Assembly (NCBI RefSeq): GCF_007677725.1
Contig: NZ_VEDF01000012.1
Span: 1 to 64,000, forward strand
Direction of reading: 5' to 3'
Length of the DNA: 64,000 nucleotides
Origin: Pseudomonas sp. URMO17WK12:I11
Lineage (GTDB): Bacteria; Pseudomonadota; Gammaproteobacteria; Pseudomonadales; Pseudomonadaceae
Part shown: piece by piece, positions 18,170 through 25,944 of the stretch
How the letters are laid out: the number at the start of each line of letters is the position of its first letter
Position numbering within the stretch: position 1 is the stretch's first letter
The notes under the pieces: model-generated
The model's input: the letters and a program-made list of their open reading frames with translations, nothing else
The model's database searches: none
Told to the model about the DNA's origin: nothing
Program-made: the position numbers and the translations under genes

Positions 18170-19320
18170 GCGTCTTCTCGTGGAGTATGGGTTTGCGCGA
18201 ACCAGAGGCTCAGGCGTTCAGCAATGCGTTCGCTGGCATGGCCGTCGCCGAACGGTGTGTAGATACGCGCCATGCGTGCGTATTCAGCCGGGTCGTCGAG
18301 CAACAGACGGGTGTGGGCCACGATGTGCTCGGCCTGGGTGCCGACCAGCTTGACCGTGCCGCCTTTGAGCACGGCCGGGCGTTCGGTGACATCGCGCAGC
18401 ACCAGCACCGGTTTGCCCAGCGCCGGAGCTTCCTCCTGCACCCCGCCCGAGTCGGTGAGGATCAGGTAGGCGCGGTTCATCAGCCAGACGAAGTGCTGGT
18501 AGTCCTGCGGTGCGATCAGGTGAATGTTGTCGCGCTTGGGCAAATGTCCATACACCGCGTGCTGCACCTGCGGGTTGAGGTGCACGGGGTAGACGAACTG
18601 TACATCCGGGTACTGCTCGGCCAGCTGCGCCAGGGCCAGGCAGATATGCTCGAAGCCGGGGCCGAAGTTTTCCCGGCGGTGACCGGTGATCAACACCACC
18701 CGTTGCCCAGGGTCGAGCGCGCTCAATGGTGATTCGGCGCTGGGTTGCCATTGCTGCTCGGCCAGGTGATCGCGCATCCACAGCAAGGCATCGATGACCG
18801 TGTTGCCGGTGACCTCGATGCGCTCGGGCGGTACGCCTTCGCGAATCAGGTTGGCGTCTGAATCTCGGGTTGGGGTGAAGTGCAGGTCGGCAAGCACCCC
18901 GGTCAGGCGCCGGTTGGCTTCCTCGGGCCAGGGCTGCTGGAGATTTCCAGTGCGCAGGCCGGCTTCGACGTGACCGATCGGAATGTGCCGGTGAAACGCC
19001 GCAAGGCTTGCGATGAAGCTGGTGGTGGTGTCGCCATGGACCAGCACGATGTCAGGCTTGACCTGTTCATAGGCGTGGTCGAGCTTGTCGAGCAGGTCGC
19101 GCGACAGGCTGTTGAGCGTCTGGTTCTGGGTCATCACCTGCAGGTCCTGATCGACGCTCAGGCCAAACGCGGTGAGCACTTGTTCGAGCATTTCGCGGTG
19201 CTGGCCGGTCGAGCAGATGTGCAGCTCGACCTCCGGCCAGATTCGCAGTACCCGGGCCAGTGGCGCCATCTTGATTGCTTCGGGGCGGGTACCGAATACC
19301 ATCATCACGCAGTACGCCAT
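18166..19320 (-). CDS. wecB: UDP-N-acetylglucosamine 2-epimerase (non-hydrolysing)
   Basis: 384 residues. Converts UDP-GlcNAc to UDP-ManNAc. Visible: VFGTRPEAIKMAPL (about 8-21), the STGQHREML loop, HVEAGLRTG, RRENFG and TDSGGVQEEAPALGKPVLVLRD. ATG 19320 has AAGGA about 8 nt upstream; a TTG two codons earlier is an alternative. It is the first gene of the overlapping wecB-nfrB-nfrA-DUF4434 set. Its place there implies that the secreted glycan contains ManNAc, in line with the reported E. coli N4 glycan receptor, rather than a dedicated role in O-antigen. Confidence 0.93.
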   Translation of the reverse strand: MAYCVMMVFGTRPEAIKMAPLARVLRIWPEVELHICSTGQHREMLEQVLTAFGLSVDQDLQVMTQNQTLNSLSRDLLDKLDHAYEQVKPDIVLVHGDTTTSFIASLAAFHRHIPIGHVEAGLRTGNLQQPWPEEANRRLTGVLADLHFTPTRDSDANLIREGVPPERIEVTGNTVIDALLWMRDHLAEQQWQPSAESPLSALDPGQRVVLITGHRRENFGPGFEHICLALAQLAEQYPDVQFVYPVHLNPQVQHAVYGHLPKRDNIHLIAPQDYQHFVWLMNRAYLILTDSGGVQEEAPALGKPVLVLRDVTERPAVLKGGTVKLVGTQAEHIVAHTRLLLDDPAEYARMARIYTPFGDGHASERIAERLSLWFAQTHTPREDA

Positions 19321-19481
19321 GGTCAAAATCCTTGTGCAAATTCCTGAACGAAGTTCTCTGACAGGTACCCCACTCGAAAGTTGTATACCGATTTGGGCAT
19401 TTGCACAGTGCCGGCGGTCGCCCTTTTGCTTGCGCCGCGTATCGCGTAGTTTGATGGGCCGAATCCATGAAGGAGCTCATC

Positions 19482-19913
19482 ATGCAAGGTAAGGCGCGCA
19501 AGGTCGTCCAGGCCATTCTCTACGAGGCCATCGCCGTGGCCTGTGTGGCGCCGGCGCTGGAGTTCGCCTTCGCTGCGGGGATGGCCCAGTCGACCGTGCT
19601 GTCGGTCCTGATGTCGGCGATCGCCATGAGCTGGAACATGGCCTACAACTGGGTGTTCGAGCGCTGGGAGGCACGCCAGGCGCAACGGCAACGCACACTG
19701 CTGCGGCGTGTCGTGCATGCGCTGGGCTTCGAGGGTGGATTGGTGCTGATCTTGCTGCCGTTGGTGGCCTACTGGCTGGATGTGACGCTGTGGGCGGCGC
19801 TGCTGACCAACCTGGCGCTGTTCATATTCTTCTTCGTTTATGCCTTCGTTTTCCAATGGGGCTTCGACAAGGTCTTCGATGTGCCGCTGTCGGCGCAACA
19901 GGCCAAGTGTTGA
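19482..19913 (+). CDS. PACE-family multidrug/biocide efflux protein (AceI-like)
   Basis: 143 residues, four membrane helices in two tandem bacterial transmembrane-pair domains. From ATG 19482 (AAGGAG six bases upstream) the conserved acidic residue of the first helix is E15 (ILYEAIAV), as in AceI; an ATG five codons earlier would shift it. The WNMAYNWVFERWE motif ends helix 2 and FVYAFVFQWGFDKVFD ends helix 4. PACE proteins export chlorhexidine, acriflavine and short diamines. Divergent from wecB; the ilvA promoter overlaps its stop codon. Confidence 0.9.
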   Translation: MQGKARKVVQAILYEAIAVACVAPALEFAFAAGMAQSTVLSVLMSAIAMSWNMAYNWVFERWEARQAQRQRTLLRRVVHALGFEGGLVLILLPLVAYWLDVTLWAALLTNLALFIFFFVYAFVFQWGFDKVFDVPLSAQQAKC

Positions 19914-19937
19914 CTTGCTCGTGCCGGGCGCGATAAC
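19910..19937 (+). promoter_or_regulatory. Probable sigma-70 promoter of the ilvA leader
   Basis: TTGACT (19910-19915), 16 bases, then GATAAC (19932-19937). The -35 overlaps the stop codon of the PACE gene. Initiation would fall about 4-6 nt before the leader ATG, and no Shine-Dalgarno precedes that ATG, so the leader peptide may be read from a nearly leaderless transcript. Confidence 0.5.
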
Positions 19938-19947
19938 GTCGCAACCC

Positions 19948-20010
19948 ATGAACACTTTCCCGCACGTCAACGCCATTATCATTACCGCCATTATCAGTTT
20001 GGCGGGCTAG
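19948..20010 (+). CDS. ilvA leader peptide (isoleucine-rich attenuator peptide)
   Basis: A 20-codon ORF (ATG 19948, TAG 20008) with five Ile codons in seven positions (AIIITAII) plus two Thr codons. Its stop codon is just before the hairpin region of the downstream attenuator and about 88 nt before ilvA. Isoleucine is the end product and feedback inhibitor of the ilvA pathway, so ribosome stalling at these codons gives the classic control logic. Too short for ordinary gene finding. Confidence 0.85.
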   Translation: MNTFPHVNAIIITAIISLAG

Positions 20011-20050
20011 CGCTTACGTGCACCGAACCCGCCCTGGAGGCGGGTTTCTT
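20001..20050 (+). promoter_or_regulatory. Transcription attenuator upstream of ilvA
   Basis: Terminator: AACCCGCC (20026-20033) pairs with GGCGGGTT (20039-20046), loop of 5, followed by a T-rich TCTT. Competing antiterminator: GGCGGG (20001-20006), inside the last codons of the leader peptide, can pair with CCCGCC (20028-20033). A ribosome stalled on the Ile codons (19975-19995) leaves 20001-20006 free and favours antitermination. A ribosome reaching the TAG at 20008 covers it and allows the terminator. Confidence 0.85.
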
Positions 20051-20097
20051 ATCTCTGACTCCTGGGCAACGAAACAAACGCCAAGGAGTTGCCTTCG

Positions 20098-21660
20098 ATG
20101 ACCAGCCTCAACGTCAGCCCCCGTACCTCTGTCAGTCCTCAGCAGCTGTTGTCCGAGCAGGTGCGACGGATTCTCTCTGCCCCTGTGTACGACCTGGCCA
20201 TCGAAACGCCCTTGCAGCCCGCCCTAGCGTTATCGGCAAGCCTCGGCAACCAGGTGTTGCTCAAGCGTGAAGACTTGCAGCCGACCTTCTCGTTCAAGAT
20301 CCGCGGCGCTTACACAAGGCTGTCGCGGCTGAGCCCCGAGCAGCGCGCGCGCGGCGTGATCACCGCGTCGGCCGGCAATCATGCCCAGGGGGTGGCGCTG
20401 GCGGCCGCCCACCTGGGCATCACGGCGACCATCGTCATGCCCACCACCACGCCGTCGTTGAAGGTCGAGGGTGTGCGTTCGCGGGGTGGGCAGGTGCTGC
20501 TGCAGGGTGACAGTTTCCCGCATGCCCTGGCGCATGCGCTGAAATTGGCCGACACACGCGGCGCGACGTTCGTGCCGCCGTTCGATGACCCGGACGTTAT
20601 CGCAGGGCAAGGTACCGTGGGCATGGAGATTCTGCGCCAGCAGCCAGGTGCGCTGGATGCGATCTTCGTTCCGGTGGGCGGCGGCGGCTTGGTCGCAGGC
20701 ATCGCCGCCTACGTCAAATACTTGCGCCCGCAGGTCAAGGTGATCGGCGTCGAGCCGCACGACTCCAATTGCCTGCAGGCGGCCATGGCAGCCGGTGAGC
20801 GGGTGATCCTGCCGCAGGTCGGCAGCTTCGCCGACGGCGTGGCGGTGGCGCAGATCGGGGCGTGCTGTTTCGAGCTGTGCCGGCACTTCGTCGATGAAGT
20901 GCTCACCGTCAGCAATGACGAGCTGTGCGCGGCCATCAAGGACATCTACGACGACACTCGCTCGATCACCGAGCCTTCCGGTGCGCTTGCCGTGGCCGGG
21001 ATCAAGCAATACGTAGCCCGCGAAGGCGTGCGCGGGCAGACCTTGGTGGCGATCGACTCTGGCGCCAACGTCAACTTCGATCGCCTGCGTCACGTGGCCG
21101 AGCGTGCCGAACTGGGTGAGCAGCGCGAAGCGATCATCGCCGTCACCATCCCCGAACGTCCCGGCAGCTTCCGCGCGTTCTGCCAGGCGCTGGGCAAACG
21201 CCAGATCACCGAATTCAACTATCGCTGTCAACCCGGCAAGCCAGCGCAACTGTTCGTCGGCGTGCAGACCCACCCCCAGCACGATCCGCGTGGAGGTTTG
21301 CTGACCAGTTTGCGCGAGCAGGGCTACCGCGTGCTGGACCTGACCGACAACGAGCTGGCCAAGCTGCACGTGCGTCACACCGTCGGCGGGCACGCCACGC
21401 CCGGCACCGATGAGCGCGTGCTGCGCTTTGAATTTCCCGAGCGGCCCGGGGCTTTGCTGGGCTTTCTGGAACGCCTGGGCAAGCGCTGGAACATCAGCCT
21501 GTTCCACTACCGCAACCATGGCGCGGCCGAGGCGCGGGTGTTCGCCGCGCTGGAGGTGCCGGCCGATGAACAGCCTGGTTTTCCCCAGGCGCTGGAGCAG
21601 ATGGGCTATCGCTATTGGGATGAGACCGCTAATCCGGCCTATCGGATGTTCCTGGGGTAA
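20098..21660 (+). CDS. ilvA: Threonine dehydratase, biosynthetic
   Basis: 520 residues; PLP enzyme forming 2-oxobutyrate from threonine, the first step to isoleucine. The PLP lysine is K67 in TFSFKIRGAY; SAGNHAQGVALAA and the glycine loop PVGGGGLVAG bind the cofactor. The C-terminal half has two ACT-like regulatory domains (EAIIAVTIPERPGSFRAFC from about 340 and RVLRFEFPERPGALLGFL from about 435), the mark of the feedback-inhibited biosynthetic form. ATG 20098 has AAGGAG nine bases upstream; a TTG three codons earlier lies within that site and is rejected. Confidence 0.95.
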   Translation: MTSLNVSPRTSVSPQQLLSEQVRRILSAPVYDLAIETPLQPALALSASLGNQVLLKREDLQPTFSFKIRGAYTRLSRLSPEQRARGVITASAGNHAQGVALAAAHLGITATIVMPTTTPSLKVEGVRSRGGQVLLQGDSFPHALAHALKLADTRGATFVPPFDDPDVIAGQGTVGMEILRQQPGALDAIFVPVGGGGLVAGIAAYVKYLRPQVKVIGVEPHDSNCLQAAMAAGERVILPQVGSFADGVAVAQIGACCFELCRHFVDEVLTVSNDELCAAIKDIYDDTRSITEPSGALAVAGIKQYVAREGVRGQTLVAIDSGANVNFDRLRHVAERAELGEQREAIIAVTIPERPGSFRAFCQALGKRQITEFNYRCQPGKPAQLFVGVQTHPQHDPRGGLLTSLREQGYRVLDLTDNELAKLHVRHTVGGHATPGTDERVLRFEFPERPGALLGFLERLGKRWNISLFHYRNHGAAEARVFAALEVPADEQPGFPQALEQMGYRYWDETANPAYRMFLG

Positions 21661-21737
21661 CGTTGCCTTGGGTCAATATGCCAGTATTTGAATGACGGAT
21701 GCTCGCTGTCAGACAGACCTGCCAGGAGGACCCGGTC

Positions 21738-22886
21738 ATGAGCAGCACCTTTTTCATTCCGCCCGTCAACATCATGGGCATCGATTGCCTCGAACAAGCC
21801 ATGTCAGCGGTTGCCGGGTATGGTTTGCGCAAAGCCCTGATCGTCACCGACCAGGGGCTGGCCCAGGCCGGGGTGGCTGCGCGCATCGCCCAGAAGCTGG
21901 CCCTGCAGGATATCGACTCGGTGGTGTTCGACGGCGCCAAGCCCAACCCGAGCATTGCCAATGTCGAGGCGGGCCTTGCGCTGCTGCAGCGCGAGCGTTG
22001 TGATTGCGTGGTGTCCCTGGGTGGCGGATCGCCCCATGACTGCGCCAAGGGCATCGCCCTGTGCGCGACCAATGGCGGCCATATCAGTGATTACGAAGGG
22101 GTCGATCGTTCGCGCAAGCCGCAGTTACCGCTGATTGCAATCAACACCACCGCCGGCACGGCCAGCGAGATGACCCGCTTCTGCATCATCACTGACGAGG
22201 CGCGCCACGTGAAAATGGCCATCGTCGACCGTAACGTCACGCCGATACTGTCGGTCAACGACCCGGCCCTGATGGTCGCCATGCCCAAGGGCCTGACCGC
22301 CGCCACGGGCATGGATGCCTTGACCCACGCCATTGAAGCCTACGTGTCCACCGCGGCGACGCCGATCACCGATGCCTGCGCCCTCAAGGCCATCAGCCTG
22401 ATCAGCGAAAACCTGCGCCAGGCCGTCAACGATGGCACTGACCTGCAAGCACGTGAGCGCATGGCCTATGCGCAGTTTCTCGCCGGCATGGCCTTCAATA
22501 ATGCATCGCTAGGTTACGTGCATGCCATGGCCCATCAGCTGGGCGGCTTCTACGACTTGCCCCATGGCGTCTGCAATGCGGTGCTGTTGCCTCATGTCCA
22601 GCGCTTCAACGCACAGGTCAGCGCCGTGCGCCTGCGCGATGTCGCCAAGGCCTTGGGGGTCAAGGTCTGTGGGCTGGACGCCGAGCAGGGCGCCGCTGCG
22701 GCAGTGTCGGCCATCGAACACCTGGCCGCGGCAGTGGGGATTCCGGCCGGTTTGGCGGAGCTCGGCGTGCAGCTGGAAGACTTCCCGGTATTGGCGCAGA
22801 ACGCCCTCAAGGACGCCTGTGGCCTGACCAACCCACGGGTGGCCAGCCAGGAGGAGATCGAGGGCCTGTTCCGGGCAGCCTTGTAG
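21738..22886 (+). CDS. Iron-containing alcohol dehydrogenase
   Basis: 382 residues, group III Fe-dependent ADH (YiaY/AdhB type). NAD-binding GGGSPHDCAKGIAL (about 96-109); metal-site segments MDALTHAIEAYVS and VHAMAHQLGGFYDLPHGVCNAVLLPH hold the conserved His residues. ATG 21738 has AGGAGG about 8 nt upstream. It lies 77 bp after ilvA in the same direction and may be co-transcribed. The substrate is not evident; short-chain alcohols or methylglyoxal are family options. Confidence 0.92.
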   Translation: MSSTFFIPPVNIMGIDCLEQAMSAVAGYGLRKALIVTDQGLAQAGVAARIAQKLALQDIDSVVFDGAKPNPSIANVEAGLALLQRERCDCVVSLGGGSPHDCAKGIALCATNGGHISDYEGVDRSRKPQLPLIAINTTAGTASEMTRFCIITDEARHVKMAIVDRNVTPILSVNDPALMVAMPKGLTAATGMDALTHAIEAYVSTAATPITDACALKAISLISENLRQAVNDGTDLQARERMAYAQFLAGMAFNNASLGYVHAMAHQLGGFYDLPHGVCNAVLLPHVQRFNAQVSAVRLRDVAKALGVKVCGLDAEQGAAAAVSAIEHLAAAVGIPAGLAELGVQLEDFPVLAQNALKDACGLTNPRVASQEEIEGLFRAAL

Positions 22887-22900
22887 GTCATGGCCGCGTC

Positions 22901-24088
22901 CTAGCGCTCACGCATGAAGAACCCTGCGACATACTTGCGGAAGGTTTCCAGGCTTTTGAAGTCGGCGTAGCGCTTGAAGTTTTCCGCATCGGGCTCCGGC
23001 CCGAGCGGTTGCTCGAGCAGCGACACCGACAACACCCGATCCTGATCCGAGGTCAGCACCAGCTCATCCATCACCTGGCCGCCGATCACCGGCCGGCGCA
23101 TCTGCACTTTGACGCCCTTGCTGGCCATCCAGTCGATCAGCGACACCAGGGCCTTGAGTGGCTCACGCTCTTCGTCACGGTAGATCGGAAACAATTGCCC
23201 GCGTGACAGCACCGGCAGGCTAGCCACGTGAATCAGCTCGTAAAAGTGACTGCCGGCAGTGGCGGGCGAGTACAGGGCCAGCGCCAGCAACGGGCCGGAC
23301 GCCCGGCTGCCGCCCCAGTACAAATGGTGCCCCTGGAAATCGAAACTCTCTTCGCTGCGGTTGTTGAACACCTTGCGCCCTTTGATCTGGTCGACGCAAT
23401 CCAGCAGCAGGCCGTGCCGACGGTGACTGCCGAACACCGTGGCTTCGCGCAGTCGCGACTTGAGCATCATCATGTGCTTCATGTCCAGGCGCGTTTCCAG
23501 GTAATTGGCAGCCGGCACCCGCTCGAGCAACGGGTAGCGCGCGGCGACACTGCGCAGTTCGGCAAACTGGGCCGTGAGGTCTTTTTTCAGGTGCGTGGCA
23601 TACAGGTTCAGGCCGCTGGTTTCAACCCAGCTCAGCAGCAAGGACAACAGCCGTTGCTGCTCGCGGCGTTCGCTGCCAGTGCCTGATCCGCCTGTGACCT
23701 GGTCGGCCGTGCGGTAATCGCCTATCAGGCGCAGTGGGGTGTCCGGCGCGAGCCAGGCTGCCGGTGCGAGCGGTGGCGCATCGCGTTCACTGGCCTCGCG
23801 CTCGTCCTTGCTGAAGGGGCAAGCGCGGGCATGTTCGGCGGTGCCTGGGTTGTTCTTCAAAAACAGGGTGCCGGTATTGCCGTTGAGGGTGACGTTGAGC
23901 ACCGGTAAGGCATCCTTGCGGCAATCGCAGGCCAACCATTGGTTGGCACTGCGTACTTTCATCAGCAACTGGTTGGCTTGCAGAAGGCGGGGCCCGGTGA
24001 GGCTGGCGCTGACGAAACCGATCAGCAGTTCTTCTTCGGCGGGGGTCAGGCTGCGCACCTGCGCGGCGGTTTTGTCGATGATTCGCAT
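22901..24088 (-). CDS. Unrecognised cytosolic protein with a Cys cluster
   Basis: 395 residues, no signal peptide or membrane segment. The N-terminal 110 residues contain CDC at about 54-56 and a C in HARACPF about 35 residues later, which looks like a metal or zinc-ribbon-type site. The rest has no motif I recognise; it includes a basic segment (HMMMLKSRLREATVFGSHRRHGLLLD) and ends FRKYVAGFFMRER. ATG 24088 has GGAG at 7 nt. It is convergent with the alcohol dehydrogenase and downstream of gapN on the same strand, 98 bp apart. A remote relationship to DUF1173-type proteins is conceivable but not shown. Confidence 0.8.
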   Translation of the reverse strand: MRIIDKTAAQVRSLTPAEEELLIGFVSASLTGPRLLQANQLLMKVRSANQWLACDCRKDALPVLNVTLNGNTGTLFLKNNPGTAEHARACPFSKDEREASERDAPPLAPAAWLAPDTPLRLIGDYRTADQVTGGSGTGSERREQQRLLSLLLSWVETSGLNLYATHLKKDLTAQFAELRSVAARYPLLERVPAANYLETRLDMKHMMMLKSRLREATVFGSHRRHGLLLDCVDQIKGRKVFNNRSEESFDFQGHHLYWGGSRASGPLLALALYSPATAGSHFYELIHVASLPVLSRGQLFPIYRDEEREPLKALVSLIDWMASKGVKVQMRRPVIGGQVMDELVLTSDQDRVLSVSLLEQPLGPEPDAENFKRYADFKSLETFRKYVAGFFMRER

Positions 24089-24094
24089 CGGGCA

Positions 24095-24172
24095 GCTCCA
24101 AGCTACGAGGCTTCAGCTTGGAGCTTCGAAGCTTGAGCGGCAAGTTGCAAGTGGCAAGCTTCAAGCCAAAGC
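24095..24172. repeat. Short AAGCTTCAAGC-type intergenic repeats
   Basis: The gap between gapN and the Cys-cluster gene holds several degenerate direct and inverted copies of a unit like CAAGCT(T/A)C (for example CTTCAGCTTGGAGCTTCGAAGCTTGAG). The overlapping dyads could fold as a hairpin. A similar CAAGTTCCAAGCCGCAAGTTCCAAG occurs near 60491-60520. No coding function is seen. Confidence 0.6.
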
Positions 24173-24186
24173 GTATCGAACAGCAC

Positions 24187-25806
24187 TTAGAAGATGTAGT
24201 CGGTGGTCAGGAAGCTCGATTGGCGGTTGCGGATGATTTCGCTGATCAGGGTCTTGTTCGCCTCCTGAAAGCGTGTGGCGACCAGGGTGCGGATCGAGAA
24301 CACGCGCAGCGCATCGTGCACCGACAGCGTGCCCTCGGCGCTGTTCTTGCGGCCATTGAACGGGTAGGTGTCCGGGCCGCGCTGGCACTGGGCGTTGAGG
24401 TTGATGCGCCCGACCTGGTTGGCGAAGATGTCGACCAGGCTGCCAATGGTTGCAGGGTCGGTGCCGAACAGGCTCAGCTGCTGGCCGTAGTCGGAGTCCA
24501 ATACGTAGTCGATCACCGTTTGCAGGTCGCGGTAAGGCACCACCGGTACTACCGGGCCAAACTGCTCCTCATGGTATACCCGCATGGCCGGGCTGACCGG
24601 ATAGAGCAGGGCAGGGTAGAAGAACGAGCCGCGGCTTTGCCCGCCGCCTTCATTGATCACTTGCGCGCCCTTGGCCTTGGCATCGGCCACCAGTTGGTTC
24701 AAGTAGTCCACCTTGCCTGGCTCTGGCAGTGGCGTCAGCGCCACACCTGGCTCCCAGGGCATGCCCGGTTTGAGCGCGGCCAGCTTGCGCTGGAACTTGT
24801 CGAGAAACGCCGCCACGACATCTTCGTGCACGAACAGAATCTTCAGTGCCGTGCAGCGCTGGCCATTGAACGACAGGGCGCCGGTCAAGGCCTCCTCGAC
24901 GGCGTTGTCCAGGTCGACCTGCGGCAGCACGATGCCGGGGTTCTTGGCGTCCAGCCCCAGGGCCGCGCGCAGCCGGTGCGGCCGCGGGTGCAACTTCTTT
25001 AGGTCGCTGGCGGCCTTGTGGGTGCCGATGAAGGCGAACACATCGACCTTGCCGCTGGCCATCAGCGCACTGACCGTTTCGCGACCCCGCCCATAGATGA
25101 CATTGATCACCCCAGGCGGGAAGCTGTCGCGGAACGCTTCTAGCAGCGGGCGGATCAGCAACACGCCGAATTTGGCTGGCTTGAATACCACGGTATTGCC
25201 CATGATCAGCGCCGGAATCAGCGTGGTGAAGGTTTCGTTGAGCGGGTAGTTGTAGGGGCCCATGCACAAGGCGACGCCCAACGGCGCACGGCGAATCTGG
25301 CCCAATGTGCCCTGTTCCAGCTCGAAGCGGCTGGAGCGTCGGTCCAGGTCCTTGAGGGCGTTGATGGTATCGACGATGTAGTCGCAGGTGCGATCGAACT
25401 CTTTTTCCGAGTCCTTGAGGTTTTTGCCGATCTCCCACATCAGCAGCTTGACCACGGCCGTGCGCTGCTCGCGCATAAGGCCCAGGAAGGTCTCGACATG
25501 GGCGATGCGCTGCGCCACGCGCATGTTGGGCCAGGCGCCGCGGCCTTTGTCGTACGCGTTGACCGCAGCATCCAGAGCGCTCAGGGCGGTCTCGGCGTCG
25601 AGTAACGGCGCACTGCCCAGCACCACCTGACGCTCGTCGCCGTTTTCCTTCAGCCAAACCGGGCTGCGCACTGTAGCCAGCGGCCCCTCCCAGCGGCGCA
25701 ATTGGCCATTGACCAGGTAATCGCGCTGTTCAAGTGGCGCTTCCAGGCGCCAGTTGTGGGGAATGGCGTCAACGGCGGGAAACAGCGAATCGAGCAAATC
25801 TTGCAT
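24187..25806 (-). CDS. gapN: NADP-dependent glyceraldehyde-3-phosphate dehydrogenase (GapN-type ALDH)
   Basis: 539 residues, aldehyde dehydrogenase superfamily; would oxidise GAP to 3-phosphoglycerate without phosphorylation. Rossmann segment CMGPYNYPLNETFTTLIPALIMGNTVVFKPAK (about 181-212). The catalytic cysteine is C318 in FNGQRCTALK. The usual ELGGK motif holding the general base reads GLDAK (about 284-288), so the canonical Glu is missing at that position. ATG 25806 follows GAGGTG by 9 nt. The GapN assignment rests on overall resemblance; another phosphate-aldehyde dehydrogenase is possible. Confidence 0.82.
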   Translation of the reverse strand: MQDLLDSLFPAVDAIPHNWRLEAPLEQRDYLVNGQLRRWEGPLATVRSPVWLKENGDERQVVLGSAPLLDAETALSALDAAVNAYDKGRGAWPNMRVAQRIAHVETFLGLMREQRTAVVKLLMWEIGKNLKDSEKEFDRTCDYIVDTINALKDLDRRSSRFELEQGTLGQIRRAPLGVALCMGPYNYPLNETFTTLIPALIMGNTVVFKPAKFGVLLIRPLLEAFRDSFPPGVINVIYGRGRETVSALMASGKVDVFAFIGTHKAASDLKKLHPRPHRLRAALGLDAKNPGIVLPQVDLDNAVEEALTGALSFNGQRCTALKILFVHEDVVAAFLDKFQRKLAALKPGMPWEPGVALTPLPEPGKVDYLNQLVADAKAKGAQVINEGGGQSRGSFFYPALLYPVSPAMRVYHEEQFGPVVPVVPYRDLQTVIDYVLDSDYGQQLSLFGTDPATIGSLVDIFANQVGRINLNAQCQRGPDTYPFNGRKNSAEGTLSVHDALRVFSIRTLVATRFQEANKTLISEIIRNRQSSFLTTDYIF

Positions 25807-25944
25807 GGCTACGGCACCTCACGTGGAAGGGTGGGTGAAACGCTTCAGCCTCGAGCATGCACCCTGAGCAAGAAAAACACCAGTCTGGCTCAATATTGCG
25901 CCACGCGCGCCGATACAGGGGCAATTGCTGATGTTTGCAGGCCT

